64,000 nucleotides of DNA from Echinarachnius parma (lineage: Eukaryota > Echinodermata > Echinoidea > Clypeasteroida > Echinarachniidae), in NCBI GenBank assembly GCA_037951105.1, contig JBAMJV010003261.1, positions 1 through 64,000 on the forward strand. The letters run 5' to 3'. The notes below the pieces were generated by a model. That model was not told where the DNA came from. It saw nothing but the letters and a program-made list of their open reading frames with translations, and did not search any database. Shown here piece after piece: positions 1 to 10,903 of the stretch (position 1 is the first letter of the stretch; each line of letters starts with the position of its first letter). Both the position numbers and the translations under genes were made by a program.

Positions 1-957
1 TGATCTGGGACGGGCTTGGAGCCGACCCCGCCCTGCTGTGTACCGCAGGTCTCAGATGTTGGCAGGATAGATACCTGGGGTTACTATCAGCATCAGTTCT
101 TGTGTCACCACCGTTCTCTTTGTCGTTCGCGACGGAACGTCCATTTTGAGCCGAGTGCGATTCGGTCTCTGATTCCACACTCTCCGACTTCTCCAGGAGT
201 CTTTCGTGCGGTCCAACCTTCGCTTTGTTGTTACCGAGCAGCTTCAGGACGTCGGGTTTCGGCTTTATCGTTGGCTTGCCGCGCCTCATCGCTACCTGGA
301 TGATTTCCCGCGATTCATTGCAATTGTTTGTTTTTGTCGCCCCGGTAACAACCGGCGCCGGAGAGTTGGAACTGCACTGCACCGTCCCCTGATGGCCGAA
401 GGAAAATAACCTCTTGGACATGTTCGAGATCTTCCTCTCTTGCCACTTGGCGACGGAATCGTTCACGTAGCCGTGCTTCGCGTTGTTCAACGCGCGCATC
501 TTCTGCTGAGCCATGTAGTGCAGCAAGAAACACTCGGGTGACATCTGCGCATGCTCAGTGCTATCCTTCCCTTTCGGACGACCGCGATTCGCTCCGTTCG
601 CGTTCAAAAAATCGTAAGGATGCGAGTAATCGATGCTGTACACCGACGTCTCGCGATCCACGTTGAGGTACAGATGCGAATCGTGACTGCCCGATGAGGA
701 TTCAAGAGTGCTGGAATCGTCCGGCTCCGGAGGGGGAGGGTCGGAAGGTAGCTCGGGCCTGTGGCTCGCCGGTGGTTTGCCCGGGACAAACCGGACGTGT
801 TGGTTGCCGAGTTCGGGCGGTTTCGTCGTCGGTAATGCAGGCGACGACGGAGGTGGTGTCGTTGGTAGGGGTGGTAGTGGTTGAGGCCCCATCGATGACT
901 CGTTGAGTGATAGCGGTGACAACTGTGACGTGTTGATATCCGTGGTTGTAGTAGTAG
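1..957 (-). CDS. Exon 8 (partial): Ser/Thr/Pro-rich cytoplasmic tail
   Basis: The exon begins after the acceptor CTTCCCACCAG and stays open for 957 nt to the window edge (residues 376-693 and on). It holds proline clusters (QPLPPLPTTPPPSSP; SDPPPPEPDD), then HLYLNVDRETSVYSIDYSHP at 469-488, KHGYVNDSVAKWQ near 535-547, and a basic/Ser-rich stretch. YLNV (Tyr471) and YVND (Tyr538) are pYxN-type motifs that Grb2-family SH2 domains can bind when phosphorylated, and PxxP clusters can bind SH3 domains. No kinase or other folded domain is seen. A possible donor (CCAG|GTAGCG, about 299-294) lies inside, but the frame stays open beyond it, so I read through. The stop codon is not in the window. Confidence 0.85.
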
Positions 958-1304
958 CTGGTGGGAAGCAGTGAGAGAATAGAATATAATTAGAAAAAGC
1001 GTGTATTGTTGACGGTCTCCAGAATATAGCCCATAGTTATTGCCAAAGAGGAACAATTAAAAGAGATATTTGGTAATTTGGACATAATTTGAAGTAAAAT
1101 GGTAACGCGTACCATTACATGGTTTCAAGTATGAGCAAAAAGGATTATTTTCACATCTACCATGTCTACATTGTAAGATCCTCCAAAATATTACTCGCAT
1201 TCCCTTAACCATGCATGTTAACATTAATTAATTATGTTTCATCATTTTACCTTCACCTACTGAAGATGTGAAAGGGTTGCCTTGTTTTTTTGTCGACACT
1301 AATC

Positions 1305-1705
1305 CAGGCCCGTAGCCAGGATTTTTCAACGGGGGTGCGTAATTTACAAGGGGACCGAGACCGAGACCACTGGTTGAGTCGTATAAGCGGGGTGGGAGTG
1401 GGTGTTGTCACCAAGACCGATCGTGGGGGGGGGGGGGGGGGTGGATCTTCGTCGCAAAACATTTTTGAGGCCGAGACCACTGGTTTCGTTGTGTATAAGC
1501 GGGAGTAGGGGGAAGGGGTGAGGGGGTTGTCACTGAGACCGATTGTTGCCTGAGACAACTGGTTTTTAGATGGCCGAGACCAATAAAAAGAGGACCTTTC
1601 TGATTTGTGTTTTTTTGTTTTTTTGTTTTTGTTTTTTTTGTGGGGGGGGGGGGGGGGGGGGGGGCGAGTACGTACGCACCCATCGCGCCCCTGGCTACGG
1701 GCCTG
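1305..1705. mobile_element. hAT-like non-autonomous element in intron 7
   Basis: The element has perfect 16-bp inverted ends CAGGCCCGTAGCCAGG, is 401 bp long and has no coding capacity. It contains G runs at 1427-1442 and 1642-1663 and repeated GAGACCGAGACC-type motifs. The flanking 8-mers share CACTA (5 of 8), consistent with an aged hAT target duplication. Confidence 0.7.
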
Positions 1706-1880
1706 CACTATAAAGTCAATCCTTTATAATTATAAGGATCACCCGAGGCATGCATACAAACGTGGTCGATATATAAGCAGGTGGCCTCTAATGACGGGTG
1801 CATTTATATGCAATTTGCATTTTAGGGACACAACAGTTCAGTGGCCGCTAGATCAAGAGGGTGTTTCACAAAGCAATATT

Positions 1881-2008
1881 TTGTCATAATGACACATTTT
1901 TATGGTGGCATATGCGGGGACCTTTTGCCCAAAATTTGGCAAAATTTGTGTAAAATTTAGGCCTTAATGTCCTTATAATGCCACCATAAAAATCTGTCAT
2001 TATGACAA
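1881..2008. repeat. Small foldback element in intron 7
   Basis: The inverted arms TTGTCATAATGACA...TTTTTATGGTGGCA and their complement enclose an A/T-rich centre with AAATTTGGC/AAATTTG motifs. It is 128 bp and resembles a hairpin MITE. It ends about 30 bp from the exon 7 donor. Confidence 0.6.
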
Positions 2009-2040
2009 ATTTGTCATGATGGAGGATTGACTGCATTTAC

Positions 2041-2117
2041 CTGTTGTTGGTTGAGTGACATTAGCTCCCAACTCGGTTTCATCGTCGGAGTCGAGCTCCT
2101 CGCAGTAATCGGAGTCA
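2041..2117 (-). CDS. Exon 7: acidic cytoplasmic linker
   Basis: The 77-nt exon (acceptor CTTTCCAG, donor ACAG|GTAAAT, phase 2 in and 1 out) encodes residues 350-374: DSDYCEELDSDDETELGANV then TQPTT. The acidic Asp/Glu run and the YCEEL motif lie just inside the membrane. No domain is recognised. The call rests on consensus splice sites and exact phase agreement with both neighbours. Confidence 0.82.
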
Positions 2118-2183
2118 CTGGAAAGAGACATTCAGGAAAATAATGTGAATGGTATATTGAAAATATTATTCGTAAATAAATAA

Positions 2184-2345
2184 TTAAAGGGGTAGTTCGG
2201 TTTTGGTTTAGCGGGCGCTTCAATTTTTTGTGAGATAATGAAAAACTTAGTGAAAGTCTGAAAAAAGCACACAATTTTAATGACAGGATAAATTTTGTTG
2301 TTCAAAATTGGTTCAGAAACGGCTGAAATATCCATAAATATATAT
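2184..2345. mobile_element. Truncated TTAA element, family C (intron 6)
   Basis: It starts TTAAAGGGGTAGTTCGG and continues with the family C terminal sequence up to the shared CGGCTGAAATATCCATAAAT stretch, then stops. The other end is missing. Full copies are at 25559-26066 and 29149-29646. Confidence 0.65.
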
Positions 2346-2437
2346 AATTTGAGTAATGTTCGTTTAAGTTAAAGTTTTAAAAGTTTAAATTTCAGTTTAA
2401 GGTTACGTTGAGGTTTAAGTTAAAGAGTTAAACGTAC

Positions 2438-2552
2438 CGTTTGTATTCGATCTTGGATGCATAGCGCCGTCTCCGCACAGTGCACACAACACAGACAGTT
2501 CCGAGTGTGATCCACGTCGTTATGGAAACCACGAATAGAGCAATTACGTAAC
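2438..2552 (-). CDS. Exon 6: transmembrane segment
   Basis: The 115-nt exon (acceptor CCTTTCAG, donor AAACG|GTACGT, phase 1 in and 2 out) encodes a 25-residue hydrophobic span beginning YVIALFVVSITTWITLGTV (residues 312-336). RRRRYASKIEYK follows at once. The basic cluster on the C-terminal side fits a type I orientation, with the kringle and EGF parts outside and the tail inside. CVVC lies at the cytoplasmic end of the span and could be palmitoylated; this is inference. Confidence 0.9.
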
Positions 2553-2555
2553 CTG

Positions 2556-5280
2556 AAAGGAATATAAATCATGAAATAAATATTTTAGAATGTAAACATA
2601 ATTATTATTACCTTGCTTTAGATTCACTTAGATTTACTTAAATATTAACTCTATAAATAAAAAAATAAAAAAAAACGTTATTTTGGGGGTCAGTATACCA
2701 TCACAGCTGTACGCCAACCTGAAAGAGCGCCATCTAGGTGGAATATATTATATAAGAGGGGCAGAAAGCTAAAACCAGAATACATAAATCGAACATATGA
2801 TTAATAATAGTATTTATATTATTAATAAGAACAGAGAAAGAGGGGTGTGATGGTATCGCTTCATATAAAACACGTTCAAATCAAACTTTCTCTAGCAATT
2901 AATGTAATACAAATATGAAAATATTCAAGTGATCCATTTACTTAAAATTTTCTTCAAAAAGTGATATTTGAGCCTTCAATCATAATTATACCATTATCAT
3001 TGGCAGATTCTTGAGGATGGTATGGGAGATTTTCATAGAAAAGGAATAATGTTTACTTGGTGAAAACAGAGTAAATCCATGCCTGATTCTATCCCAATCT
3101 TTCGTGTGTATTGTCTCTGAATTCGGATACTTTTGAATATACGGTCGAGAGCGTCTACAGACGCTTTAAAATTCAATCTTAAATATCTCCGTAATTAAGG
3201 AGACATTTGAAAATCAGAATCTATTTCATTCTTCTATTACCATAATGCCGAACAACAAGGTACAAGATAAGTGTGAAATCTCCACGTGATTTTGGTTGAA
3301 TTTTCACAAAGGTAATGAATCACTTTAATATTTAAATACAATATAATGTACTATCGGAATCACGGGTGTGAATCATGCGAACTATTTGTTTGCAAAATTT
3401 GATGAATATTATATTGAATAAATAAATATCTTGTAAGTCTATAGGACAAGTTTATGATTCTGAATCACTGATCATTTCGGTGAATTTCAGGATCCCTGTG
3501 GAAAATGTAAAAGGTTATACGCGGAGCCCGCACCGGGCTCATGCAAGTGATGCAACATACCGCAAATTCCTATCCACCTTTTAGTGTTTAGTAATACTAT
3601 ACGAAGAAAATATCAAAATAAAGCTCTGTAATATTATTATTATAACAAAACAAAACAGTAATGCAATTTACATAGTAGTAAGCCTGACCGCCAGTATTGT
3701 ACAAGTGCGATCGTGTTAGCGATAATGATGTTATATATTTTATTGATTGTTTCCACATTATGTTTAATTCCCGACTTGATTTGATAGAAAGTGTTGTATC
3801 AATAGTAAATGTACTAATATCAATGAATAACAAAATAGAAAAAAAACAGTTTTGCATAAAAAGGCATGTGTCCCTCCCTTTTCTGTCTACAAATAAACAT
3901 AATACTTTCTATGTACTTGCTTCTTTTCCAATATGTATTAACAAAGCTGAAAGAGGCGACTGAATTGTGCCACTCGATTTGTGGTAATATAAACAATTTC
4001 CAGCCGACAAATCTCAAAAAAAGCTATGTGTTCAATTACTTGTCTTTCTTCATTTCTACTATGAATGTATTAGTTATGCCCCCTGATCCATAATAAAGTT
4101 TATGATATGGCATAATTCTCCTTTAAAAAACAATTAAATGAGCAATTAATTAACCCCTATGCAAGCGAATTCCTAAATTAATGTTCTGCCGCCATCAAAC
4201 TAATGCAATATCACGGAGTACTTATAGCAAGTACAACTTACTGTCTACGGAAATATGCTCATAAAGATCCCTATATACATGTTTCAATATATCTACGAGT
4301 AATTTAACATGAAATTCTATTTTTAAAATCGGAATATCGGATCATTGTCAAGACTCATTTTCAGATCACGTATAGTTATCCAAGCGTAATTGTCGCCAAT
4401 ACAAGTTATTTTAAGAAAAAATGTTCAAGTCAAATCCACAAAAAGGTCTACGTCTTCCTGTTGTGCGCAATTTAGGACTATTTTGGAAATGTATTTACAA
4501 AAGAGGACAATGTTAATTAATGGTATTGATACAAATCATAAGATATTAACCCCCTTTTTGCATAACATATTTTTAATTGAATGGTGCCAATTACAATCCG
4601 TTATAATCCAAACCAATATCCGTGCCTCAAATCTATGAAGAGACATTTGAACATATTGTATGACCTCTTTTACACTGTGTTCTACTTTATTCAGTTTGAA
4701 TCGTCACTGAACCACGTTAAGACAAATTGATACCACTTCCCTAAAGTAACATTTACAAAATTCAAAGTTTAATCAATTTTCAATTTATCCACGGAGTTAT
4801 ATATATATATAACGACCAGTATAAATAGAATACTTATCCATATTGCAGACAATACCGTAATTGGTGAAGATCGAATTGAATGCTTTGGAGCGGATTATTA
4901 TTGTTTGTATGCCATTAAGTTGCCTTGCTTTCGATATTGTAATATATGCAACATTGATTAAGTTTCAAATAGTTTGATTAATAATGCAAGGTTGGTTGAG
5001 AATTGAGATGTAAATATAAATGACGTGCTTTACGTTGGTGTATTATGTATATAACTAGTAGTTATTAAAATGATATACAATGATTATGAGATTGATTCAA
5101 CGCTTCATAAAGAAACAACAATCAATGCAATGAAAACATATTAGTACATATTATAGGTACATTAAATTGTATTTCTTTGATCGAATGGATAATTGTAGGC
5201 CCCCGACAAAATGTACCCGTTCGCTTGATTGTAATATCAGATAATTGTACACTAAGTCTTATGAGTTATGATTATTATAA
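2556..5280. other. Intron 5 body, no gene seen
   Basis: A/T-rich sequence without a convincing coding frame. A weak inverted pair (TATACCATCACA near 2694 and its complement near 2855) may mark an old MITE. A short TA run lies at 4798-4811. I see nothing else. Confidence 0.5.
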
Positions 5281-5289
5281 AGTACTCAC

Positions 5290-5449
5290 TTGGACATTTG
5301 CATGCTCCCCCGTCGGGCGTACACGTGCAGCCGATCTTGCTGAGTATCCCACACGCCGATCGACACATGCTGGCCGTGCCGTTGCCGGGCGGGAGGCGAT
5401 CAGCCGGGTGCTTCTTGTGATCTATGTTGTCATCGTTATCAGAATCATC
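5290..5449 (-). CDS. Exon 5: acidic linker and cysteine-rich juxtamembrane stem
   Basis: The 160-nt exon (acceptor TTTATTCAG, donor TCCAA|GTGAGT, phase 0 in and 1 out) encodes residues 258-310. It begins with an acidic run, DDSDNDDNIDHKK, then LPPGNGTASM with an NGT sequon, and ends with CRSACGILSKIGCTCTPDGG followed by ACKCP. The closely spaced cysteines look like a partial EGF or laminin-EGF fold next to the membrane. It joins in frame to exon 4 and to the transmembrane exon. A partial copy carrying a stop codon lies about 170 bp upstream in transcript order. Confidence 0.86.
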
Positions 5450-5615
5450 CTGAATAAAATATAGTATATAAGTATATATATTTATGGATATTTCAGCCGT
5501 TTCTGAACCGAGTATAGTTAGGATAAGATTATTTTGTATCATGTATAATTATGATTAAATTAAATTCGATTTCATTTCCCCCGATACAATACACGCTAGC
5601 TGAAATGCTATTATC

Positions 5616-5678
5616 AGGAGGGAGGCGCGTTCAGCGGGCGGAATTCTTATAACTGTTATCATCGTTATCAAAATCGTC
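5616..5678 (-). pseudogene. Decayed partial copy of exon 5
   Basis: The sequence reads DDFDNDDNSYKNSAR, stop, TRLPPD, against DDSDNDDNIDHKKHPADRLP in exon 5. An AG acceptor precedes it at the matching position. The copy has an in-frame TGA and lacks the cysteine-rich half. It sits in intron 4 just upstream of exon 5 in transcript order. Confidence 0.7.
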
Positions 5679-6082
5679 CTTCATATTAACATGATTAAAC
5701 AGGGACAGGAATGGATATATCAGACTACATAATATTACTTATTTCGGATTAGATTCGATAGAATCTGATGTAGATATTTATAGACAGACTGTTCTCGACA
5801 CAAAAGCCATTTTCGTTCTATTACAATGGTTATACCAGAAGTCGGGTGAGTTGTTAGGGGGGTTGAAACCGGGTACAAATCTAAGTTCACTAATCTTAAA
5901 CATGTCAGAATAGACAGCTTTTGAGCACTGCGAAGTCAGTAACCTCACTCACACACACACACGAGAGTAATAAAATAGTTGGCTTCCATTTATTTCATGG
6001 TGACTCAGTCAGTTATAATCTCAGACAAGGCTACCGTAATATGGTATTTCTTTGTGAGGTTTCAATGATTTAGTTGACTCAC

Positions 6083-6300
6083 CTCTGACGAGTTGCAGGT
6101 CCCGGTCACGTGATGACAGTGCTCATGGTCGCTACACTCGCACCTCCTGCTACAGTCCATCCCAAACATCCTGTCGTCGCATCGCTCCTCGCATCCGTTG
6201 CCATGGTAACCGAGACGGCATCCGCACATCTGGTTGGACTCGTGGCAGATCTGACCGTGGTTGCACGTTAAGGGGCCGCATCTAACACGGTAGCTTTTAG
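6083..6300 (-). CDS. Exon 4: EGF-like plus laminin-EGF-like segment
   Basis: The 218-nt exon (acceptor CCATACAG, donor TCAGAG|GTGAGT, phase 1 in and 0 out) encodes residues 186-257 with 12 cysteines. The first six, RCGPLTCNHGQIC through MCGCRLGYHGNGC, form an EGF-like module. The next six, RCDDRMFGMDCSRRCECS through VTGTC, resemble the laminin-EGF repeats of MEGF/SCARF/Tie-type proteins, but the exon ends before the final loop is complete. An NSS sequon lies at the end. A decayed partial copy lies about 70 bp upstream in transcript order. The codons for YHGNG contain the 14-mer GTTACCATGGCAAC, which is also found in the intron 1 array. Confidence 0.92.
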
Positions 6301-6369
6301 CTGTATGGTACATAATTGAAGAAAAAAAATGTTAACATACAAAGTACCTAACGACCAACATAATTACAT

Positions 6370-6489
6370 TGCTCCTCGCATCCATTGCCATGGTAACCGA
6401 GACGGCATCCGCACATCTGGGTGGACTCGTGGCAGATCTGACAGTGGATGCACGTCAGCGAACCACATTTAACACAGTAGCTCTTATAG
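6370..6489 (-). pseudogene. Decayed partial copy of exon 4 (EGF-like)
   Basis: About 120 bp closely match the first half of exon 4: QICHES, QMCGCRLGYHGNGCEE and their codons are kept. Two extra bases near the start shift the frame that exon 3 would feed in, giving an early stop. The laminin-EGF half and the donor are missing. CNHG has become CIHC. It lies in intron 3, head to tail with exon 4, so it is a local tandem exon duplication that has lost function. Confidence 0.8.
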
Positions 6490-7252
6490 CTCTATGATAA
6501 TGATGACACGTATCTGTTAATTGTTAATGATGTGGGGACATGAACGACGTTTGATTAAAAGTAAAACTACGTTACAGTGTGTTGATTGAGTAGGAATGTT
6601 TTTTAACATTTTGGTAAAACAATAATATGACTAATTAGATTACGATGTCATTGATTCACATGATTCATATGGCGCCATTCATCCGTCGGCACATTACAAA
6701 TGCATGAAATGTATCACCTGAATTAAGATGATTTTAAACATATTCGTCAGCACCATCTTCCAAGAGTCAAACTGAGTTTTCAAATGAATGTGTTCATTTA
6801 ACATGGATGTTATAGATCACAGAACCATATTTAATGCATAAATAATTGCACAAACTCTAAATAAGGTGTGAAATTAAATATAATAATATATAGTATAATA
6901 TAAAATAAAAACATAATAATATGTAATATGATATACAATAAAGTATAACAAGTGAAATAGATTAAGTAATGGATCACCAATCTTTGTATAAGTAACTCCT
7001 TCTTTTGAGTAGCGCGTTATTATCGCTGGGCACATAGTACAATATGCGCATGCGTGAAAATAAACTTCGGACCAATGAGAAATGAGAGGGTGCAGAGAAG
7101 GGGCGTCGCCCGGGTGTGGCAATAAACCCATCGAATGCAGGCGGCTTGTGGTCCTGTTTTTTAGTTCTATTGGGATGGCAAAATCTAGTAGGGACCAGGT
7201 TGAACAGGTTAAGTGAAAACAAATCAACAAAAGATATATCAATTTCCCTCAC

Positions 7253-7540
7253 CCATATTACATGTCTTATGTGGCTTGCCCACGTTGCAGAACTCCCACG
7301 CTATAACACCGTGCCGCGGTTCGACGAAACACCATGGCCTCGGTCTGTCCGACCACGGGTTGCGGCAGTTGTTACCGCTGAGACTGAGGACGTGTTCGAT
7401 CACGGACGTAACGGACATCGACTCGTTGAGGTGCGGCGTGATCTTGTCGCTCGTCCAGGGCACGCAGATGTTGCCCAGCGACGTCTTGTTGGCGTAGCCC
7501 CGGTAGTCTTGGCCTAGACGCATCGTGAAACACTCCTCGT
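7253..7540 (-). CDS. Exon 3: complete kringle domain
   Basis: The 288-nt phase 1-1 exon (acceptor TTCTTCAG, donor ATGG|GTGAGG) encodes a complete kringle, residues 92-182. The six cysteines are at 92, 114, 147, 159, 173 and 182, expected to pair 1-6, 2-4 and 3-5. Kringle hallmarks are visible: DYRGYANKTSLGNICVPW near the start, PH at 124-125, NNCRNPW at 145-151, RPRPWCF at 154-160 and WEFC at 170-173. The gap between the second and third cysteine (33 residues) is slightly long. The exon is a symmetrical, shufflable unit. Kringles bind proteins, lysine side chains or lipids in extracellular proteins; the ligand here is unknown. This is the most secure call in the window. Confidence 0.95.
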
Positions 7541-7990
7541 CTGAAGAAACAAAACAACAAAAACACAAATATAAATTAGGCCAACTATTTCAAAAGGTGA
7601 TACCGGATTTGGTTAAAGAATAGTATAGAATAACCATTAGTAATACATTTAGATAACGCGTTCGCACCATTCATTTATTAATTTATTTTTAAATTTTAAT
7701 TCGTATCATCAAGCAGAGAATGTGATCCTAACCCAAAAAATAACACCAAAGTTGATAAACAAAACATTTTATTTAAAGAAGAAGTCTAGTTAGGGGGTGT
7801 TGGTTGTATAAGATCATCATTTGTAGGGATGCTTGACCACGGTTCGCTATTTATATAGCTATATAGGCTATATAAAACACCGAGTCAGTGTGTATTTCGC
7901 ATCATGTGCAATGCGTTCGCAAGATGGCGCCGCTCGTCTGATTTACGAGTCCGAATCACCTTAAAAAGGGATCAGTTTAACTGAGCTCAC

Positions 7991-8052
7991 CTGGTATACA
8001 ATTGTTCTTCTGCAGCTTCCATCCTTCACAACACGTGTACAGGGACTCTCGA
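7991..8052 (-). CDS. Exon 2: EMI-like cysteine segment
   Basis: The 62-nt exon runs from acceptor TTACAG to donor CCAG|GTGAGC, phase 2 in and 1 out. It encodes SRESLYTCCEGWKLQKNNCI plus a proline. The CC-x-GW-(x)n-NC pattern resembles the end of EMI domains, where a cysteine pair and a Gly-Trp precede EGF repeats in MEGF-type and Tie-like proteins. Only the C-terminal part of an EMI domain can be recognised; the N-terminal half would lie in exon 1 or in an exon I have not found in intron 1. The exon is short and was found by splice consensus, phase and the cysteine motif. Confidence 0.72.
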
Positions 8053-8297
8053 CTGTAATAAGAAAAGGAGGGTCAGAGGAAATAATTGAATGTCATAAGC
8101 ATGTTAGCATTAATTAATAAACTAATGTAAGTTTTATCACATCTTTCTTTTAAAAAAAAAAAAAAATGTACACTATTTTCGAGAACAAAAATTAAGACAA
8201 AGTGGTAATAAAAATCATTTTCGTAAAATTGTGTGTTTTTCCAGCTGTTATTGAGGAAATGTATGACTAACTAAAGGACTTCTTAGTCTATTTGTCT

Positions 8298-8535
8298 AGC
8301 AGCTGCTATGTCGGGCAATCTTGTATCGAGACTGAGAAATATTGGCACAATTTACGTTTTACTTTTTACTTTTTCCATTTTACTAAAATGTTCATTAAGC
8401 AGCTGCTATGTTGGAAAAAATGGCTAGCCCATTAAGGGCTACTTAGTCTCCCTATAACTTCCCCATCGCTGCTATGTTGGACAAGCTTGCATCGAGACTG
8501 TGGATTATTGGTAAAATTAATTTTAAACTGTTCAA
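8298..8535. repeat. Two-copy direct repeat in intron 1
   Basis: GCTGCTATGT(C/T)GG followed by a CTTG(T/C)ATCGAGACTG segment occurs twice about 165-180 bp apart, with a third partial GCTGCTATGTTGG between them. No coding potential was found. The rest of 8060-9240 shows no feature I recognise. Confidence 0.5.
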
Positions 8536-9246
8536 TGTTTCTACTAACATGTTATAGTCCAGCGTCGTTATTTTGTCATTTACCCTTAGTTTGAAGAAGA
8601 TCCTGGTAGGATCGAATATGTATGCCCTATATTGACTCTCATTTAATACACAGACTTTGTAAAAGTAGATAAGCAGTTTTCCAGCAGTATTTTTGCATCA
8701 TTGTGGTTATTTTGTAGTAATATTCGTAGAATGATGAATGTGGGAATGGGCTACGATCCAAACCCCATGTCCCCACCTCTTCAGTGCCGACGCATCCGGC
8801 AGCTGATTATATGGGTTTCGTCTATCCAAGACAATTATATGTCCAAGAAAATAGGGCTAAGGCCAAATCTGACGTCATATCGACGGATGACGTCAAACTT
8901 TGCATAGTTGATTACTTATTATAATTTTTATCGGGAATTTTCCTTTTGAAAGCAGATGCAATATAATAGTATATTCATTGTTAGCACGTGTTTGTTAGTT
9001 ATTGGCCATTTTCATTAACATATTATTTCCTCTATAGACTATATGATAGTCTGTTAATCCTTCGTTTCCAAGTGACTTCGAACTTATCATTGAACTTATT
9101 AATTATACTTTGCAAGCGGAAGAGTGGGGAGATTAATAGATTATTGTATTGATGTTAGTGCTTTGCCATGAAAAGAATATTATCATTATTATCAAAGGCG
9201 ATTTGCTAGTGATGTTTTAAATGTCAATTGAAGAGTTGTATCAAGA

Positions 9247-9385
9247 CAGTGGAACCTCTTTAACCCGCCTATAGCAAAGCAATTTTACTGGTCCAAGCTC
9301 TTTATAATTATTATTTTGTGTTTTTTTACCCTGATATAACAAAATATCTGTTATAAAATGTCAAATTTCTTTGACTGTTCCACTG
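9247..9385. mobile_element. Short MITE-like element
   Basis: CAGTGGAAC at the left and GTTCCACTG at the right bound a 139-bp A/T-rich segment ending just before a 20-bp G run (9391-9410). The CAGTGGAACCTC type of end is seen in pogo/Tc-like MITEs. No clear target duplication is visible. Confidence 0.45.
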
Positions 9386-9390
9386 TTACG

Positions 9391-9530
9391 GGGGGGGGGG
9401 GGGGGGGGTGGGGCTGACCACATTGCAATTGTAATAATTGTTATTTAATGCTTATGTATTGTATTGTTTTAAGCCAAACAAGTTGTGGAGGACTGCAGCC
9501 CCCCCCCCCCTAGCCCCCCCCCCCCCCCCA
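9391..9530. repeat. Facing G and C homopolymer runs
   Basis: A G run at 9391-9414 and C runs at 9500-9529 face each other about 90 bp apart. They resemble the G/C-run interiors of the hAT-like elements here, but no terminal repeats were found. Assembly length errors are likely in such runs. Confidence 0.5.
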
Positions 9531-9905
9531 CAATGATATATGATTGGTTAGTTTTATTATGTGAAAACAATAATGTAAATACATTAACGACATATTAATT
9601 GTTTTATACACATCTACAATTGAAAGGTAGAATAAAAGTACAAAATACAGGTTCAAATATCTCCATTTAGGCTTCAAAGAACCACTAATTGACAAACGAA
9701 CTAATAATCGGATTTCTTTTGAAATAATTATCTGTTTGTACTAGATATCTTCGAGAAAGCAACACTAAGAAAATGTAATTTTCATACTGCGGTAGAACTG
9801 TTAAGACATCGCCATTAAAGTTTATGATTTAGATGGATATATTCGAGAAACTAATAATCAGAAAATTCGAAATTGTACTACTGTAATTAAACATACTACG
9901 TAGTT

Positions 9906-10150
9906 TTAAAAGGATCTACGAACATTGTCCAAATCCACAAAACTTACTTAGAACTCTAGTGTTCCTCCAATACCTTGTTGATTTTGTATTACCATATAAG
10001 CATGGAACAGGTTTTGGTTTATCGAATTTCCCTTTCCTTAAAAAGATATTAACAGTTGAGGTGTTTAAATGTTTAATTACCCATTGTGCTATAAGTTTAC
10101 CGACCATGTATACATGTCAGTGTATAATTGGAGGAGGTATATTTAGATAA
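9906..10150 (+). mobile_element. TTAA element family A, 3'-truncated copy
   Basis: It begins TTAAAAGGATCTACGAACAT and continues with the family A hallmarks CATTGTCCAAATCC, ATACCTTGTTG, AGCATGGAACAGGTTT and AAAAAGATATT. The far end is lost. Confidence 0.7.
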
Positions 10151-10903
10151 TGGCAATTCAGCTACGTCATGTGATACTTTTGGTCAACTCCCATTCGTTA
10201 GTGATTTGATTGCAAGGTCATCCGCGTCGTCATTTCCACAAAGAAACTTTGGGAAATATACCCACTTACTTAATTTCAACTTATCTGTACCACTAATAGT
10301 GTGACGTCATATAAAACGTGTCGGAACACTCGTAAAACATGTAAAAAGTGCAAGATTAAATTGCATGAACCAACTTGACTCAATTCCTTTGACATGTTAG
10401 GTTTACCTGAATAAATCAATCTCCCATTCATCTACAATACAATTAAGAAGCTTGATAAGAAATAAAAAAAATGTCCATAAATAATTAGTTTTACACTTAT
10501 CTTCTTTATGCATGAAGGAACAAAGTAAAATATCAATCTGATATTATATTGTGATTAGAGTCGACCACCGCATGTACTCAGATGGTTAGTGTAATTATTG
10601 ACTCGGTAATAACACACAACCTGCTTGGAACTTCTGGTCAAAAACACACATTGAAATGTTGTTTAGATTGCAAAGTCATCTACCAATACGGCAGTTCAAT
10701 AATTAGCTTTTGATTAATTGATTACTCTGTTTGTTCGTTTGTTTTAAATTTCTTCTAATTCGTCTTCTTCTATATGCGCCTTATATAGCATAGTTATACT
10801 ATAGATCGACAGCGAATAATACGTGCTCTAATAAACAGATAAATAATAAAGATAATTGAGACCTTGTCAGGGGGGAAGTGTACAGATGCCCACTCCTAAC
10901 TGT

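Noticed and set aside
294-299. Internal splice donor CCAG|GTAGCG in exon 8
   Set aside because: The reading frame continues open for nearly 300 more bases with tail-like composition, so read-through is simpler. It could still be an alternative donor.
315-1056. Several open frames in other phases over exon 8
   Set aside because: They overlap the spliced frame in the wrong phase. The true frame stays open for the full 957 nt and joins exon 7 in phase.
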